A DNA stretch of 64,000 bases from a virus, in IMG/VR virus record IMGVR_UViG_3300044742_000232, positions 1-64,000 of that record. The stretch is one strand, 5' to 3'. The translations under genes were made by a program, and so were the position numbers. The first letter of the stretch is position 1; every line of letters begins with the position of its first letter. The notes below the pieces were generated by a model. The model had not been told where the DNA came from, did not search any database, and worked only from the letters and a program-made list of their open reading frames with translations. Shown in pieces: positions 1 to 8,571 of the stretch.

Positions 1-830
1 CCTTGTTCTGGGATATGCATAACTTCAGACCCAGGATGTTCTCTACTTATGGAAATAGCAGCATGTTTATAAACTCTATCCTTTTCTGCATCATTTCCAT
101 TCATATGTATTAATGCGGGTTTTTTAGATTTTACGAAGCTTTTAATACGGCCTAAGACACTCCAAAGCAGAGTTCTTCCTGTTTTTCCTCCAGCTGGCTT
201 AGATTTGATCTTTCTATCGACCCAAAAATGAACTTTATAAGAGTTTTCAGCTGCCCCTATATTGTCATATCTAATAGTAACGTTATGATTACCATGAGTA
301 TACTTTTCCGCAAACCCTTTATATTTTCCGCCTTTTTTCTTCTCTACTTCTTCATTCATCTTCTTTTTAAAATTCACAACAACCTTTTTCTTTTGATGCT
401 TCACTTTTGCATCATATTTCTGTCCAAAACTCTTGGCGGCTCTATCATAAAGATGCCTTTTATAATGCTGAATCAATGGATTAGTATCATAAGCTTCAAA
501 ATGATAAGCATGAGGGTTGATTTGTTTCTTGAACTTATGCGCTGAATCTCTAACGCTAAGAAGAATCTTCAGCCCCGTAACTGGATTGAATTTTGGTTTG
601 AGGGCGCGGCTAAAATCATCATTAACTTTGAAATCAACATCATAAGCGTTCTTTCCACGATGGGTATACATAACATTAACATGTTGACCATCCACATGAT
701 AATGATGCTCAAACCCAGCAGTTGTTTGTTTGAAGTTAGAATTAAAGTCGCTTGTGGTCTTTTTCTTGAACAAAAGAAGCTCGCCAAATTTGTTTAGTAA
801 ATCTCTGACAACCTTCTCAGTAATAAGCAT
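1..830 (-). CDS. Lys/His-rich late protein, 3' end beyond the window
   Basis: An open frame starts at ATG 830 and runs off the left edge (about 276 residues seen) with no stop. It begins MLITEKVVRDLLNKFGEL and is rich in Lys and His. A basic stretch lies near residues 145-175. A late-promoter-like TATAAATA sits about 40 bases upstream, so late expression is likely. The ribosome site is weak (AGAAAG, 13 bases before ATG). I do not recognise the family. Together with the next two basic proteins it forms a late cluster, so a virion or DNA-associated role is an inference only. Confidence 0.75.
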   Translation of the reverse strand, partial: MLITEKVVRDLLNKFGELLLFKKKTTSDFNSNFKQTTAGFEHHYHVDGQHVNVMYTHRGKNAYDVDFKVNDDFSRALKPKFNPVTGLKILLSVRDSAHKFKKQINPHAYHFEAYDTNPLIQHYKRHLYDRAAKSFGQKYDAKVKHQKKKVVVNFKKKMNEEVEKKKGGKYKGFAEKYTHGNHNVTIRYDNIGAAENSYKVHFWVDRKIKSKPAGGKTGRTLLWSVLGRIKSFVKSKKPALIHMNGNDAEKDRVYKHAAISISREHPGSEVMHIPEQ

Positions 831-868
831 TAAAATTCAAATCTTTCTGTGATTTTTTACTGTCAATG

Positions 869-876
869 TATTTATA
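869..876 (-). promoter_or_regulatory. T4-type late promoter TATAAATA
   Basis: Minus-strand TATAAATA matches the T4 late (gp55) promoter core exactly and lies 39 bases upstream of the ATG at 830. It overlaps the 3' end of the preceding reading frame. It is the only perfect T4-form core noticed here; the other late promoters read CTAAATA. Confidence 0.6.
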
Positions 877-1426
877 CCTCAAATTCGCCCTGATTCTTCC
901 TGAACTTCCACCATACCTTTTTAGGTTTCTTAGGTTTTGGCCGTCTTGGAGGTCTAGCCTCACCAGGGCCTCTATAAGCTCTTCGGAAAGCACCATCATG
1001 ACGTGCCCCAAATCCGTGTTGTTCTTGATTGTAATCTCCAATTCGCGCCCAAGCATCAAATCTTGTATTATTAAAACGGCCGTTGGTCCGATGAAAAAGA
1101 GACTTCCAATTGCCTGCTACTCGCTCGCGTGTTTGAGGGTCTTCTATGTGAGAAATATGATCGGCAGCGACTTGAAAATGTCGTCTTTGAAGCTCTGGAA
1201 TGCTACCACGTCCCTCTTGAACAGCAGGATTATCAATCGCGCCACGAAGCCTTCCAGCCAATCTACGGCTTCCTCTTGGCATACCGCGAATGATTTGTTC
1301 ATGATGACCGATAATTTCATCATGATTCCATTCAGGGTTAGCGTTGCGATCTATCCGCAACCAATGAGCTAAAGTGTGTAAGGCACGGCGGCCAAACTCA
1401 CCCTCATTTAACTCTGCTTTTTTTTT
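872..1426 (-). CDS. Basic protein segment, probably the -1 frameshift extension of the 1408-3351 gene
   Basis: This frame is open from the A-run at 1418-1426 to its stop at 872 but has no ATG or GTG near its beginning. The only possible start is a TTG at 1360 without a ribosome site. Translation from the A-run gives AELNEGEFGRRALHTLAHW and then about 160 residues rich in Arg, His and Trp, ending in a Pro/Lys-rich tail. The lack of a start plus the slippery A-run suggests it is made as a fusion to the upstream protein, giving roughly 830 residues. Function unknown. Confidence 0.6.
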   Translation of the reverse strand, partial: KKKAELNEGEFGRRALHTLAHWLRIDRNANPEWNHDEIIGHHEQIIRGMPRGSRRLAGRLRGAIDNPAVQEGRGSIPELQRRHFQVAADHISHIEDPQTRERVAGNWKSLFHRTNGRFNNTRFDAWARIGDYNQEQHGFGARHDGAFRRAYRGPGEARPPRRPKPKKPKKVWWKFRKNQGEFEV

Positions 1427-3351
1427 ATGAAATCAGCCTCATATTGCTGCTCAACGATATCCATAGCTTCTTCTTGAGAAAATCCATTTTCAATTAGATC
1501 ATAGAATTCTTCAGTCGCTTGTTGCTCAATATCTTCTCCACGGAAAGCATTTGCCCAAGGCGGGCGAACACCCTTGCTTTTAGCTAATTTGCCATATCTA
1601 GATGAGGAAGCCATATTTGATTTAGCTCTTGATATTGCTGAATCTCTTTCGCTGGATAAGGCACTTGAAACACCAGCATGAACACCTTTTGCTATAGCTA
1701 CACCTCGCTCATGTTCTCCATGCGCCGCTGCAACAGCTTTACCAAGAGCCTTTTTATTACCACCTTGAGCTATCGCATCCAAGGCAGCTTTACCAACGGA
1801 GTGAGTAGCATCAGAGTGTTTTGGAACATTTCTTGCATGACTTGCTAAGGTAGAATCAATACCTTTAGCTTGATTTAGATTGCTCTCTGCATCTCTACTT
1901 TTACTATAAGACCGCGCAGCTAATTTATCGTGAAATTTTTGTCCGCCTAAAAGTCTTGGTCTGTTATCGCGTATGAAACTCCGAACATTGTTTCTTACAC
2001 TATTAAATGCCACTTTCGCATTACGCAACATGCCTGGACCAGCAGCAGCTTTTTTCGTAGCAGCTGGTGTAGACGCTGGTTTAGACCAATATAAAGCGCG
2101 ACTTTGTGGAACAAGTGATCTATTCTTTGCAATTGGCGGTTTTGGTTTGTTGGCGCTTAGTCTTGGATCAGGCATAGAACCAGCACCTTTTTGCTTTTGC
2201 ATAAATTGCTCTGCTAGCTCTGCATAACCATCCAAGAACCCTTCCTGAATCGCGTTCTTGGCGTTCTGGAGGCGCTGTGGACGAAGATTCCCAGTCCTGG
2301 ACCATTTATGAAGGCGAAGGTGATAATCATCAAAATCGCCTGAAAGGATATCAACAATCTCATCTTCTGTGAAAACTTTAGCTAGATCATCCACAACAGC
2401 ATAGATATAATCTTCTGTCATAAGTGATGTGGTATCAGCCATTCTTGTCGCGGACGGCACAAAGTAATGAGACGTAGTATCTTTTGGCTCGTCTTCTTTG
2501 TCCTTCTTGTCTTCTTTATCTATTTCTGTCTTTACCATTAGTAATTCTTCCTCATTTAGGGATAAACCGTCCTCAAATATACTTATAATTTCTTCTTGAC
2601 TAAAGCCTTCTAAAAGCATGTCTTTTACCATGGGAGCAAAGTCTTCATCCCAAGTTTTATCTAATCCTTGTTTCAAGCGCCTTGCTTTTCTCATATGGAA
2701 TTCTGCCGCCTTTCTATAAGCTTTAGCTTTCTTTTTCCTTGCTTTCATTATTGCCGATGACTCATCATTTGACATGTTTTTCATGACTTTTTCACGAGGA
2801 ACATGTTTGCCGAGTTTACCTGTTTTTTTATCTTTTGCCTGCACATGCGTCAATTTTCTTGCTTGCTGGCGTGATTTTCTTGCAGTATGGACATGCAGAG
2901 AAATCTTTGCTTTGATTCCCTCTTCTCTATCCATAGCATCTTGCGCGTCCTTAACAGCACGCTTTCTAGCTACAGCTTTTTCAGCGGCATCTTGATATAA
3001 GGAAGCCAATTTCATATGTTTTTGGATATGCTCATCATTTTCAGCTGGAGCTTTGAGCCGAATTATAATACTCTGAGCTTTCTTGGGGTCCATCATTTTT
3101 TCATGCGTCAGATGCTTGAAAAACGCCTTCTCATTGGCTGGCTTTAGACCTTTGCCATAATAGGTTTTAGAGGGAGCATGGTAAGCATATTCACCTTGAG
3201 GGTCTTGAAATGCTTTATGATTCTTCCATTTATTATAGAGGGTTTGCGCACCAAGAACCAACGCGCCTCCAGCCAAACCAAGGAGAGGATGCGCCTCGTC
3301 TAATCGCTGTTTTTGTCTGACTGTCTTTATGACAATCTTAGAAACTGTCAT
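1408..3351 (-). CDS. Large Lys/Ala-rich late protein with repeated acidic helix motif
   Basis: 647 residues in the zero frame. After a short hydrophobic stretch (LLGLAGGALVLGAQ, residues 23-36) come long Lys/Arg/Ala-rich helical segments. Three related acidic motifs occur: LLEGFSQEEIISIFEDG, AKVFTEDEIVDILSGD and LIENGFSQEEAMDIVEQQ, the last at the C terminus. The start overlaps the stop of the preceding gene (TAATG). No family recognised. The basic composition and late-promoter context suggest a virion or internal head protein, which is inference. The zero frame stops just after a slippery A-run. Confidence 0.75.
   Translation of the reverse strand: MTVSKIVIKTVRQKQRLDEAHPLLGLAGGALVLGAQTLYNKWKNHKAFQDPQGEYAYHAPSKTYYGKGLKPANEKAFFKHLTHEKMMDPKKAQSIIIRLKAPAENDEHIQKHMKLASLYQDAAEKAVARKRAVKDAQDAMDREEGIKAKISLHVHTARKSRQQARKLTHVQAKDKKTGKLGKHVPREKVMKNMSNDESSAIMKARKKKAKAYRKAAEFHMRKARRLKQGLDKTWDEDFAPMVKDMLLEGFSQEEIISIFEDGLSLNEEELLMVKTEIDKEDKKDKEDEPKDTTSHYFVPSATRMADTTSLMTEDYIYAVVDDLAKVFTEDEIVDILSGDFDDYHLRLHKWSRTGNLRPQRLQNAKNAIQEGFLDGYAELAEQFMQKQKGAGSMPDPRLSANKPKPPIAKNRSLVPQSRALYWSKPASTPAATKKAAAGPGMLRNAKVAFNSVRNNVRSFIRDNRPRLLGGQKFHDKLAARSYSKSRDAESNLNQAKGIDSTLASHARNVPKHSDATHSVGKAALDAIAQGGNKKALGKAVAAAHGEHERGVAIAKGVHAGVSSALSSERDSAISRAKSNMASSSRYGKLAKSKGVRPPWANAFRGEDIEQQATEEFYDLIENGFSQEEAMDIVEQQYEADFIKKKQS
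1415..1427 (-). other. Slippery A-run, candidate -1 frameshift site
   Basis: On the minus strand nine consecutive A residues precede GCAGAGTTAA. In the upstream frame the codons read ATA AAA AAA AAG CAG AGT TAA, which contains A AAA AAG, the heptamer used by bacterial dnaX for -1 frameshifting. Slipping back one base joins the 647-residue frame to the start-less frame downstream. A sequencing or natural indel in the homopolymer is the alternative. Confidence 0.5.
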
Positions 3352-4907
3352 TATTGACCTTTCTTGGTCCTAGCATTTTGAAACATCTTTCCACGACTGC
3401 GATTATTTTCCCATTTCTTTCTGTTCCAAAACATAGTTCTAGAACTTGGAGGAACGGCTCTTGGATCGTTTTTATAGTGATCTTGATGAGGTAGGTCTGA
3501 ATCGGCGGTGTCTGCCCCAATTTCCCAAGCTTTATGTAGCTCATCCCATCTATTAATATGTCCACCACGGGCAAGATAATAATCTACTCCATTATATTGG
3601 CGTCCTTTATCATCACGCACAATTTCAGGCTGTTGCTGAATAACTTTTGGTTCAGGCATCGGAGGAAGTGGTGGCATCGGAGGCGGTCTTTTTTGGGCCT
3701 CTCTACCTGTTTTTTCTCTTGGAATCAAAGTGCCTGGAGAAGGTGTAGCACTAATATTTCCTCCAGCTAGGCGCTTTCTAGCTCTTGCCAGGGTTTTAGT
3801 TTCTTGTGGTTTTGTTTCAACAGGCGTGAATGTTGTTGCTGATGGTGGCGCTTTCACAAGAGCTTTAGCAATAAATGCACGTTCCTTGGCCGTTAGTTTA
3901 GTTGGCTTTGGTGGCGGCGTTGGTTTTGGAGCTAGTGTTTTTGCAGCTTTAGTTTTACCCTTTGCCTTTGGTTTCTTAGGTTTCGCTTGGGGGGCTGGTT
4001 TCTTTTTCTTAGTCGCAGCAAGTGCTTCTCTTTGAGATTTGACTTGAGCGCGAATGGCTTCAAGCTCGGCTTTGTGTTTCGCAGCAACAGCGGCTCGCTC
4101 TTGGCGTCTTACTTTTGCATGATACTGCTTTACACTGTCCCATTTTTTACGCTCTTGCACTGCGGTTTTCAAAGTTCTGGCAAGAGTATAAGGATGAAGA
4201 GTGCTCGCCGCAGCTTCAAATTCTCTTAGTTTTGGTTTTTTCTTACCACCCATAATATGCTTATGAATAATTTCTTTAGCATTAGTGGGCTTATTCTGTT
4301 TTGTACGTCTGGCACGTTCTGCACGGGCTTGCTGGCCAATTGAGTCCTTGCGTCTGGCTAGCTGTCCAAGCGTTCTTGCTGGTGTTCTTGCATTGACCAC
4401 ATAATTCTTTGCGGCTTCATCCAAACTCTCTTGTTGAGAAGCACGTTTGGCAGCAAAAAGTGGCGCATAATGCTCAACATATTTGTGCATAAATGAATTG
4501 AGATGAGGACCACCCTCTTGAGTAACATTATTAGGTTGCCAACCCTGACGATGCATTTCAACATTAGCAAGGGTAGCAGCATGTCTTAGAGTTGGAGGAA
4601 TGTCATGAACACCATCATGTAGATTATTTGAGTTCATTCTTTGATGCATTCTATTGACATGGTTCATCAGATGAGGAACATCACGCCAACGTCTTGCAGT
4701 TGAGTGTTGTTTTACTACTGGAGCAGATGCTTTTTGATCTACATGAAAAAATCGGCTACGTCTTATATCTCTAGCTTCAGCAATTCGTCTTATTAACGTT
4801 CGCGCCGCACTTGATTGATCCTTGTTTGAGGTGTCATCAATTGTTGGTTCTAAGTTTATAAAAGATTGTTGTTTCACTTGTCGCCTTTTTTTTGCCTTCT
4901 TTTTCAT
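3351..4907 (-). CDS. Lys/Pro/Ala-rich basic late protein
   Basis: 518 residues starting MKKKAKKRRQVKQQSF, with ribosome site AAGGAAAAAAGA before ATG and a CTAAATA late promoter 26 bases upstream. Residues about 240-340 are almost pure Lys/Ala/Pro (many KPKKPKAKGK-like runs), and a poly-Pro stretch (RPPPMPPLPPMPEP) follows. The last 100 residues look globular (NGVDYYLARGGHINRW). The composition resembles DNA-condensing proteins but no family is recognised. It is head-to-tail with the 1408-3351 gene. Confidence 0.75.
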   Translation of the reverse strand: MKKKAKKRRQVKQQSFINLEPTIDDTSNKDQSSAARTLIRRIAEARDIRRSRFFHVDQKASAPVVKQHSTARRWRDVPHLMNHVNRMHQRMNSNNLHDGVHDIPPTLRHAATLANVEMHRQGWQPNNVTQEGGPHLNSFMHKYVEHYAPLFAAKRASQQESLDEAAKNYVVNARTPARTLGQLARRKDSIGQQARAERARRTKQNKPTNAKEIIHKHIMGGKKKPKLREFEAAASTLHPYTLARTLKTAVQERKKWDSVKQYHAKVRRQERAAVAAKHKAELEAIRAQVKSQREALAATKKKKPAPQAKPKKPKAKGKTKAAKTLAPKPTPPPKPTKLTAKERAFIAKALVKAPPSATTFTPVETKPQETKTLARARKRLAGGNISATPSPGTLIPREKTGREAQKRPPPMPPLPPMPEPKVIQQQPEIVRDDKGRQYNGVDYYLARGGHINRWDELHKAWEIGADTADSDLPHQDHYKNDPRAVPPSSRTMFWNRKKWENNRSRGKMFQNARTKKGQ

Positions 4908-4931
4908 TCTTTTTTCCTTGAAACTGTTGTC

Positions 4932-5570
4932 TTATTTAGGAATAACGTAGATTGTGTCCATTTCAGAAGCTCCTATGTTCTCATATCCATATTGAGCAAG
5001 AAACTTATCAATATCTTTATGTCCATGCTCACAAAAAATGACTGGATGATGTTCTTCAAGAACCCTTGTCGCTCCTTTTAAAACCTTATCTTCATATCCT
5101 TCAACGTCAATCCAAAGAAAATCCAGATGCCTCAATTGAAACGAATCAAGCGCAAACATAGGAATATCGCTGTATTCTTGATCAACAACTTTGTGCATTC
5201 CTGTATTACACATATCAGAACGACGAACTGATACCATTTTATTAACTTCTCCAAGTGCCGCTTGCATTTTGATGATATTATCTTTTTGACAGTTATTAAC
5301 CAAAGCAAAGTAGTTCCATGGATCAGGCTCAAAAGTGTAAACAACTTTGAATTTATCAGCCAGTAGTCTTGGATACATGCCATGATTACCTCCAGCCTGA
5401 ACTACGCAATCAAACTTTTTAACATATCTTGCAATTGCGTTTCTATGACTTGTGAGCCAGTTATGTTTTGGACCATCCCAAGCTTGAGTATCAGATATTT
5501 GCCAGCACCAGGGTTTGATGCCATCAATTTCTTCTTCTCTTAGGTAGAAAAGAGGTTCATATTCATGCAA
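4932..5570 (-). CDS. FkbM-family SAM-dependent methyltransferase
   Basis: The protein has the class I methyltransferase glycine motif (VVQAGGNHGMYPRLLADKF), the acidic strand FEPDPWNYFALVNNC and the FkbM signature WIDVEGYEDKVLKGA, ending IFCEHGHKDIDKF. FkbM enzymes O-methylate sugars or small metabolites, so modification of surface or nucleotide-linked sugar is possible. The frame is open back to TTG 5618, but that lies inside the upstream terminator. TTG 5570 with GAAAGGA upstream is the more likely start. Substrate unknown. Confidence 0.75.
   Translation of the reverse strand: MHEYEPLFYLREEEIDGIKPWCWQISDTQAWDGPKHNWLTSHRNAIARYVKKFDCVVQAGGNHGMYPRLLADKFKVVYTFEPDPWNYFALVNNCQKDNIIKMQAALGEVNKMVSVRRSDMCNTGMHKVVDQEYSDIPMFALDSFQLRHLDFLWIDVEGYEDKVLKGATRVLEEHHPVIFCEHGHKDIDKFLAQYGYENIGASEMDTIYVIPK
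4933..4939 (-). promoter_or_regulatory. Late promoter motif CTAAATA
   Basis: Minus-strand CTAAATA lies 26 bases before ATG 4907. The same heptamer precedes the scaffold, capsid and other structural genes in this window, so it is read as the phage form of the late promoter core. Confidence 0.55.
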
Positions 5571-5591
5571 AATAAATGGAATCCTTTCAAT

Positions 5592-5616
5592 AAAAAAGCC
5601 GCCAATAGAAGGCGGC
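5592..5616 (-). terminator. Intrinsic terminator
   Basis: Minus strand GCCGCC-TTCTATT-GGCGGC followed by TTTTTTATT. It lies 38 bases after the stop of the gene at 5654, so it ends that transcript. Confidence 0.75.
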
Positions 5617-5653
5617 AAAACAGGAAGCTTCTTCTACTATAACTATTTATTCT

Positions 5654-5881
5654 TCATTTGAGTCCATCAAACTGCCCTTTATTGAATATTACAAGCTTGG
5701 CTATGATACCAAGCTGTGCTGTATAGCTATCCACAGCAAAAATCGCAGCGGTAGCCTCATGAATAAATGCTTCCTTGACGTTATGCTGCCGCAACACCTT
5801 TTGCAGGCGTGCGACGATGATCATGATATTCCCTTCTGTTCCGGGAACGTCACAGTTTAGGGGGATATCAAACCGAGGCAT
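5654..5881 (-). CDS. Small conserved-looking protein, unknown
   Basis: 75 residues starting MPRFDIPLNCDVPGTEG, with ribosome site AAGGAAAAAGC before ATG. The start overlaps the end of the upstream gene by 14 bases. Contains IMIIVARLQKVLRQHNVKEAFIHEATAAI, predicted mixed alpha/beta. No family recognised. Followed by an intrinsic terminator. Confidence 0.65.
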   Translation of the reverse strand: MPRFDIPLNCDVPGTEGNIMIIVARLQKVLRQHNVKEAFIHEATAAIFAVDSYTAQLGIIAKLVIFNKGQFDGLK

Positions 5882-6218
5882 GCTTTTTCCTTTCATTCAA
5901 TATATACTCCAATTGAGTTGCCAATTTAGAAAACGCAATATGACCTCCATCATTTTGTTCCATAATATTTCCAACTTCCATAGTTGATAGACCAGTCATT
6001 TTCGCAACCTCAACTAGAGCATCAGCCACAGAATGTATCACATGAGCTTTGTGATCCAAAAACAGCCCAATAGGACAATAAAATGGACCTTCTTCATATC
6101 CGAATTCACCACTATTATGGGGACGATTTAGTAGTTTCATGGTCCCGAAACATTGTTTATAATCTCCATTGAGAAGATCAATCCAGGCTTGAAGATTTGT
6201 CTCTTGTTCCGGTGTCAT
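5868..6218 (-). CDS. Small Cys protein with C-P-I-G motif
   Basis: 116 residues from MTPEQETNLQAWIDLL, chosen because AGGAAATTGG precedes this ATG and the longer frame would overlap the upstream gene. The YCPIGLFLDHKAHVI motif recalls the CAIG/CAVG motif of the small proteins at 36-37 kb, so it may belong to the same loose family (DUF6197-like). Function unknown. Confidence 0.65.
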   Translation of the reverse strand: MTPEQETNLQAWIDLLNGDYKQCFGTMKLLNRPHNSGEFGYEEGPFYCPIGLFLDHKAHVIHSVADALVEVAKMTGLSTMEVGNIMEQNDGGHIAFSKLATQLEYILNERKKHASV

Positions 6219-6312
6219 TTTTTCCAATTTCCTCATAAAAAAAGGTTGCACAGTCCAAAGGAGAACCATGCAACCTTTCCACCACCGCAGACCAAACGCC
6301 CTCAGGAAACTC

Positions 6313-6537
6313 CTAGCCGCCAACGAGATTGGGAATGAGAATCGTTTCCTCTTTCATCTCATCAAAGTCACTAACAGGCCGACCTGACCCTTTTGGGTTT
6401 GGGTCCATTGCCCGATGTGTTTTTTTCCAAAGCACCAAGTCATTGAAAAGTTCCCTGGCTTCCTGCAACTGTTTTGGGTTGTCTAAAGCAAATTGACTGT
6501 CCCCAGACCCATCTAGAACTTTCATCACGCGCGCCAT
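6313..6537 (-). CDS. Small acidic protein, unknown
   Basis: 74 residues, MARVMKVLDGSGDSQFALDN. A strong ribosome site (TTTTAGGAGAAATCTGAT before ATG) supports it. Predicted helical, no family recognised. Confidence 0.65.
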   Translation of the reverse strand: MARVMKVLDGSGDSQFALDNPKQLQEARELFNDLVLWKKTHRAMDPNPKGSGRPVSDFDEMKEETILIPNLVGG

Positions 6538-6568
6538 ATCAGATTTCTCCTAAAAGAAGGTTAGAGAA

Positions 6569-6600
6569 GATGAGCGGAGAGAGGGAACACCCCGCTCATC
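6569..6600. other. Perfect 9-bp hairpin between genes
   Basis: GATGAGCGG and CCGCTCATC flank a 14-base loop in the gap between the genes ending at 6641 and starting at 6537. On the minus strand the stem is followed by a pyrimidine-rich but not pure T run, so it may be a weak terminator or a processing or leader hairpin. Confidence 0.45.
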
Positions 6601-6640
6601 TAACGGAGGCTTGTCCTGCTAGGGACGCTAGACATTTACC

Positions 6641-6853
6641 CTAAGAGCCTAAGGCTGTCAAGACAGTTTGTTCATCTTTTTTTAAAAAATATGCTGGTGT
6701 TTCTCCCTGAAAACCACCTGATTTATTGAGATGTTGACATAGTTTGTAAGCCATGTTTTGATTATTATTTTTATAGACACGAATAACTTGATTTGTTTTC
6801 TTCTCAACAATGCAGACTTTTCTTTTGCCTATTTTTGTCACTTCATACTTCAT
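6641..6853 (-). CDS. Small basic protein, unknown
   Basis: 70 residues, MKYEVTKIGKRKVCIVEKKT. Its start overlaps the helicase stop (TAATG), so it is translated in the same message. Predicted beta-strand N terminus. No family recognised. Confidence 0.65.
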   Translation of the reverse strand: MKYEVTKIGKRKVCIVEKKTNQVIRVYKNNNQNMAYKLCQHLNKSGGFQGETPAYFLKKDEQTVLTALGS

Positions 6854-8241
6854 TATTTGACATCCTCAAAAATACTTTTATCCATAGTTTCCCAATCCAG
6901 TTTTTGTCCAAAAGTAGTGGCATCCATCACGGGTCTTTCATCTATGATATCATCCTGTGCTGATTGTTCCGTGTCATAAAGTCTCATTTTTTTCTTATCA
7001 ACGCCAACCATAAATTTCCTGAAGTAATTTGGGTCCGAATATCTGTTCTTTAGCTGTTTCACCATGATTTGATTCATTTTTTCCAAGTCTTCGTTCGTGA
7101 TCAGAGTAAACATCAGATCGGTTGTTTGAGGAAGACCAACGCTATCGGAAGTGTTCTCCATATCAGGATCAGAGTTACGAAACCCTTGTCTATTGATTTG
7201 TGTCGCTGTAAAAACTGGAAGATTATATTCAACTGCAATACCCCGTAGTTCTTCCGCAACAGATTTCATATACATGTAAGTGTTGACATTACTCCCATAC
7301 TTCATTCTTGAAGACGCACAGATGTTTAAGTAGTCCACATAAATGATATCAGGAACAAAGTTCTTTTTGAGCTTCAATTCATCCAGGAGATGCCGGAAGT
7401 GATTAGAGCCAGCGCCAGAAGTTGGATACTCCTTGATAATTAGCTTTCCGTCTGTCTTCTGTTTCACTTTCATGATCTTGGCTGTATATTCTTCCTTGGA
7501 GAGCTTTTCTAGGTCTTCAATAGGAACATCCAACAAGTTTGCATCAATACGTTCGGCAATCCGTTCTTGAGCCATTTCTAGAGTGATATAAAGAACGTTA
7601 TGACCAGCTGAAAGATTGGCTGAAGCAAAGTGACAAAGAAACAGCGACTTACCGACCCCTGGAGGAGCCATAACAATAGTAAGAGTTTTTCTTGCAACTC
7701 CCCCGCGCGTAACTCTATTGAAAGTGTCTAGATCAAATGGTATCTTGTTTTCAGTTAGATGATACAATTCCCAACGTGAAACATAGTCATCAAAGAAGTC
7801 ATGACCGATTGCAGGATCGAAGGAAACGGCAAGAGCATCGGCAAAAAGTTTTGTAAGAACACCTTTATCCCCGAGCTTTCCAGCTTTATCATCAAGATAA
7901 GTAATTGATTTGCGAATGACATTATAGAGCGCCTTTTCTTTGCAAAATTCTTCCGTTCGCTTTACTAACCAATCAAGTTCAGTTTTCTCAGACACTTCCA
8001 GACTGCCAATTGTGGTTTGGCAGTCTGTGAAGTCTTCCTTTGATAAGTTTTCTTGGTTCGCTAGGTCTATATAGCAAATTTCTTTAGATGGTAGTGAATT
8101 GTATTTTGTTATAAAGTCCTGAACGATTGTGAATATAAGTTTGTCTGCGTTCTTATGAAAATACTCCGATTTCAAATAGGGGATTACTTTTCTAGCATAT
8201 TCCTCGTTGTGGAGGAGATGTGAAAGAATCAAATTTTCCAA
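6853..8241 (-). CDS. 41: Replicative DNA helicase, T4 gp41 type (DnaB-like)
   Basis: 462 residues, the length expected for gp41. The N-terminal helical domain is followed by a RecA-type helicase core with Walker A APPGVGKSLFL near residue 190, Walker B-like PDIIYVDYLNI, and FTATQINRQGFR. It unwinds DNA ahead of the fork as a hexamer and loads the primase. It is followed by a small gene with overlapping start and preceded by a nucleotide pyrophosphohydrolase, matching a replication operon that also holds UvsX. Confidence 0.95.
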   Translation of the reverse strand: MENLILSHLLHNEEYARKVIPYLKSEYFHKNADKLIFTIVQDFITKYNSLPSKEICYIDLANQENLSKEDFTDCQTTIGSLEVSEKTELDWLVKRTEEFCKEKALYNVIRKSITYLDDKAGKLGDKGVLTKLFADALAVSFDPAIGHDFFDDYVSRWELYHLTENKIPFDLDTFNRVTRGGVARKTLTIVMAPPGVGKSLFLCHFASANLSAGHNVLYITLEMAQERIAERIDANLLDVPIEDLEKLSKEEYTAKIMKVKQKTDGKLIIKEYPTSGAGSNHFRHLLDELKLKKNFVPDIIYVDYLNICASSRMKYGSNVNTYMYMKSVAEELRGIAVEYNLPVFTATQINRQGFRNSDPDMENTSDSVGLPQTTDLMFTLITNEDLEKMNQIMVKQLKNRYSDPNYFRKFMVGVDKKKMRLYDTEQSAQDDIIDERPVMDATTFGQKLDWETMDKSIFEDVK

Positions 8242-8244
8242 TAA

Positions 8245-8571
8245 TTATCTCTCATGTTCAATCGCTTTATCTAAAGGTTGTGTGCGCCAGTCGGGCCAAG
8301 AGCGCAGTTCGTTTTTCTTCTGCTTGGCGACCAACGCAGTGATAATATCGTCTGGAGAGGCACCTTGGCGCCAAGCTCCATCTAGAGCTAGTATAACAAT
8401 ATCCATCCATTCTGACAAGTCATCTGGTTTGGATTCAACCTCAACTAGCTCCTTACGGATGTGATCAACAACTCCTTTAGTCCGATCACCTGGACCAAAT
8501 GTCTTCTTTGACCAAGCGCACTGCCGTTCTAGATGTTTTCTAAAATCAAAATCAATAACAAATCCAGCCAT
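8245..8571 (-). CDS. dATP/dGTP pyrophosphohydrolase domain protein (DUF550)
   Basis: 108 residues covering the whole DUF550 domain: RQCAWSKKTFGPGDRTKGV, DHIRKELVEVE, DLSEWMDIVILALDGAWR, and NELRSWPDWRTQPLDKAIEHER. The EE..D helices resemble MazG-type all-alpha NTP pyrophosphatases. It likely hydrolyses dATP or dGTP to the monophosphate and pyrophosphate, shaping the nucleotide pool during replication. Its start overlaps the stop of the next gene upstream. Confidence 0.85.
   Translation of the reverse strand: MAGFVIDFDFRKHLERQCAWSKKTFGPGDRTKGVVDHIRKELVEVESKPDDLSEWMDIVILALDGAWRQGASPDDIITALVAKQKKNELRSWPDWRTQPLDKAIEHER

Noticed and set aside
866-1372. 168-codon plus-strand frame opposite the basic protein segment
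   Set aside because: Antisense shadow without ribosome site; all neighbouring genes are on the minus strand.
5571-5618. TTG 5618 as start of the FkbM methyltransferase
   Set aside because: The codons would be the terminator stem itself (PPSIGGFF) and no ribosome site precedes it.
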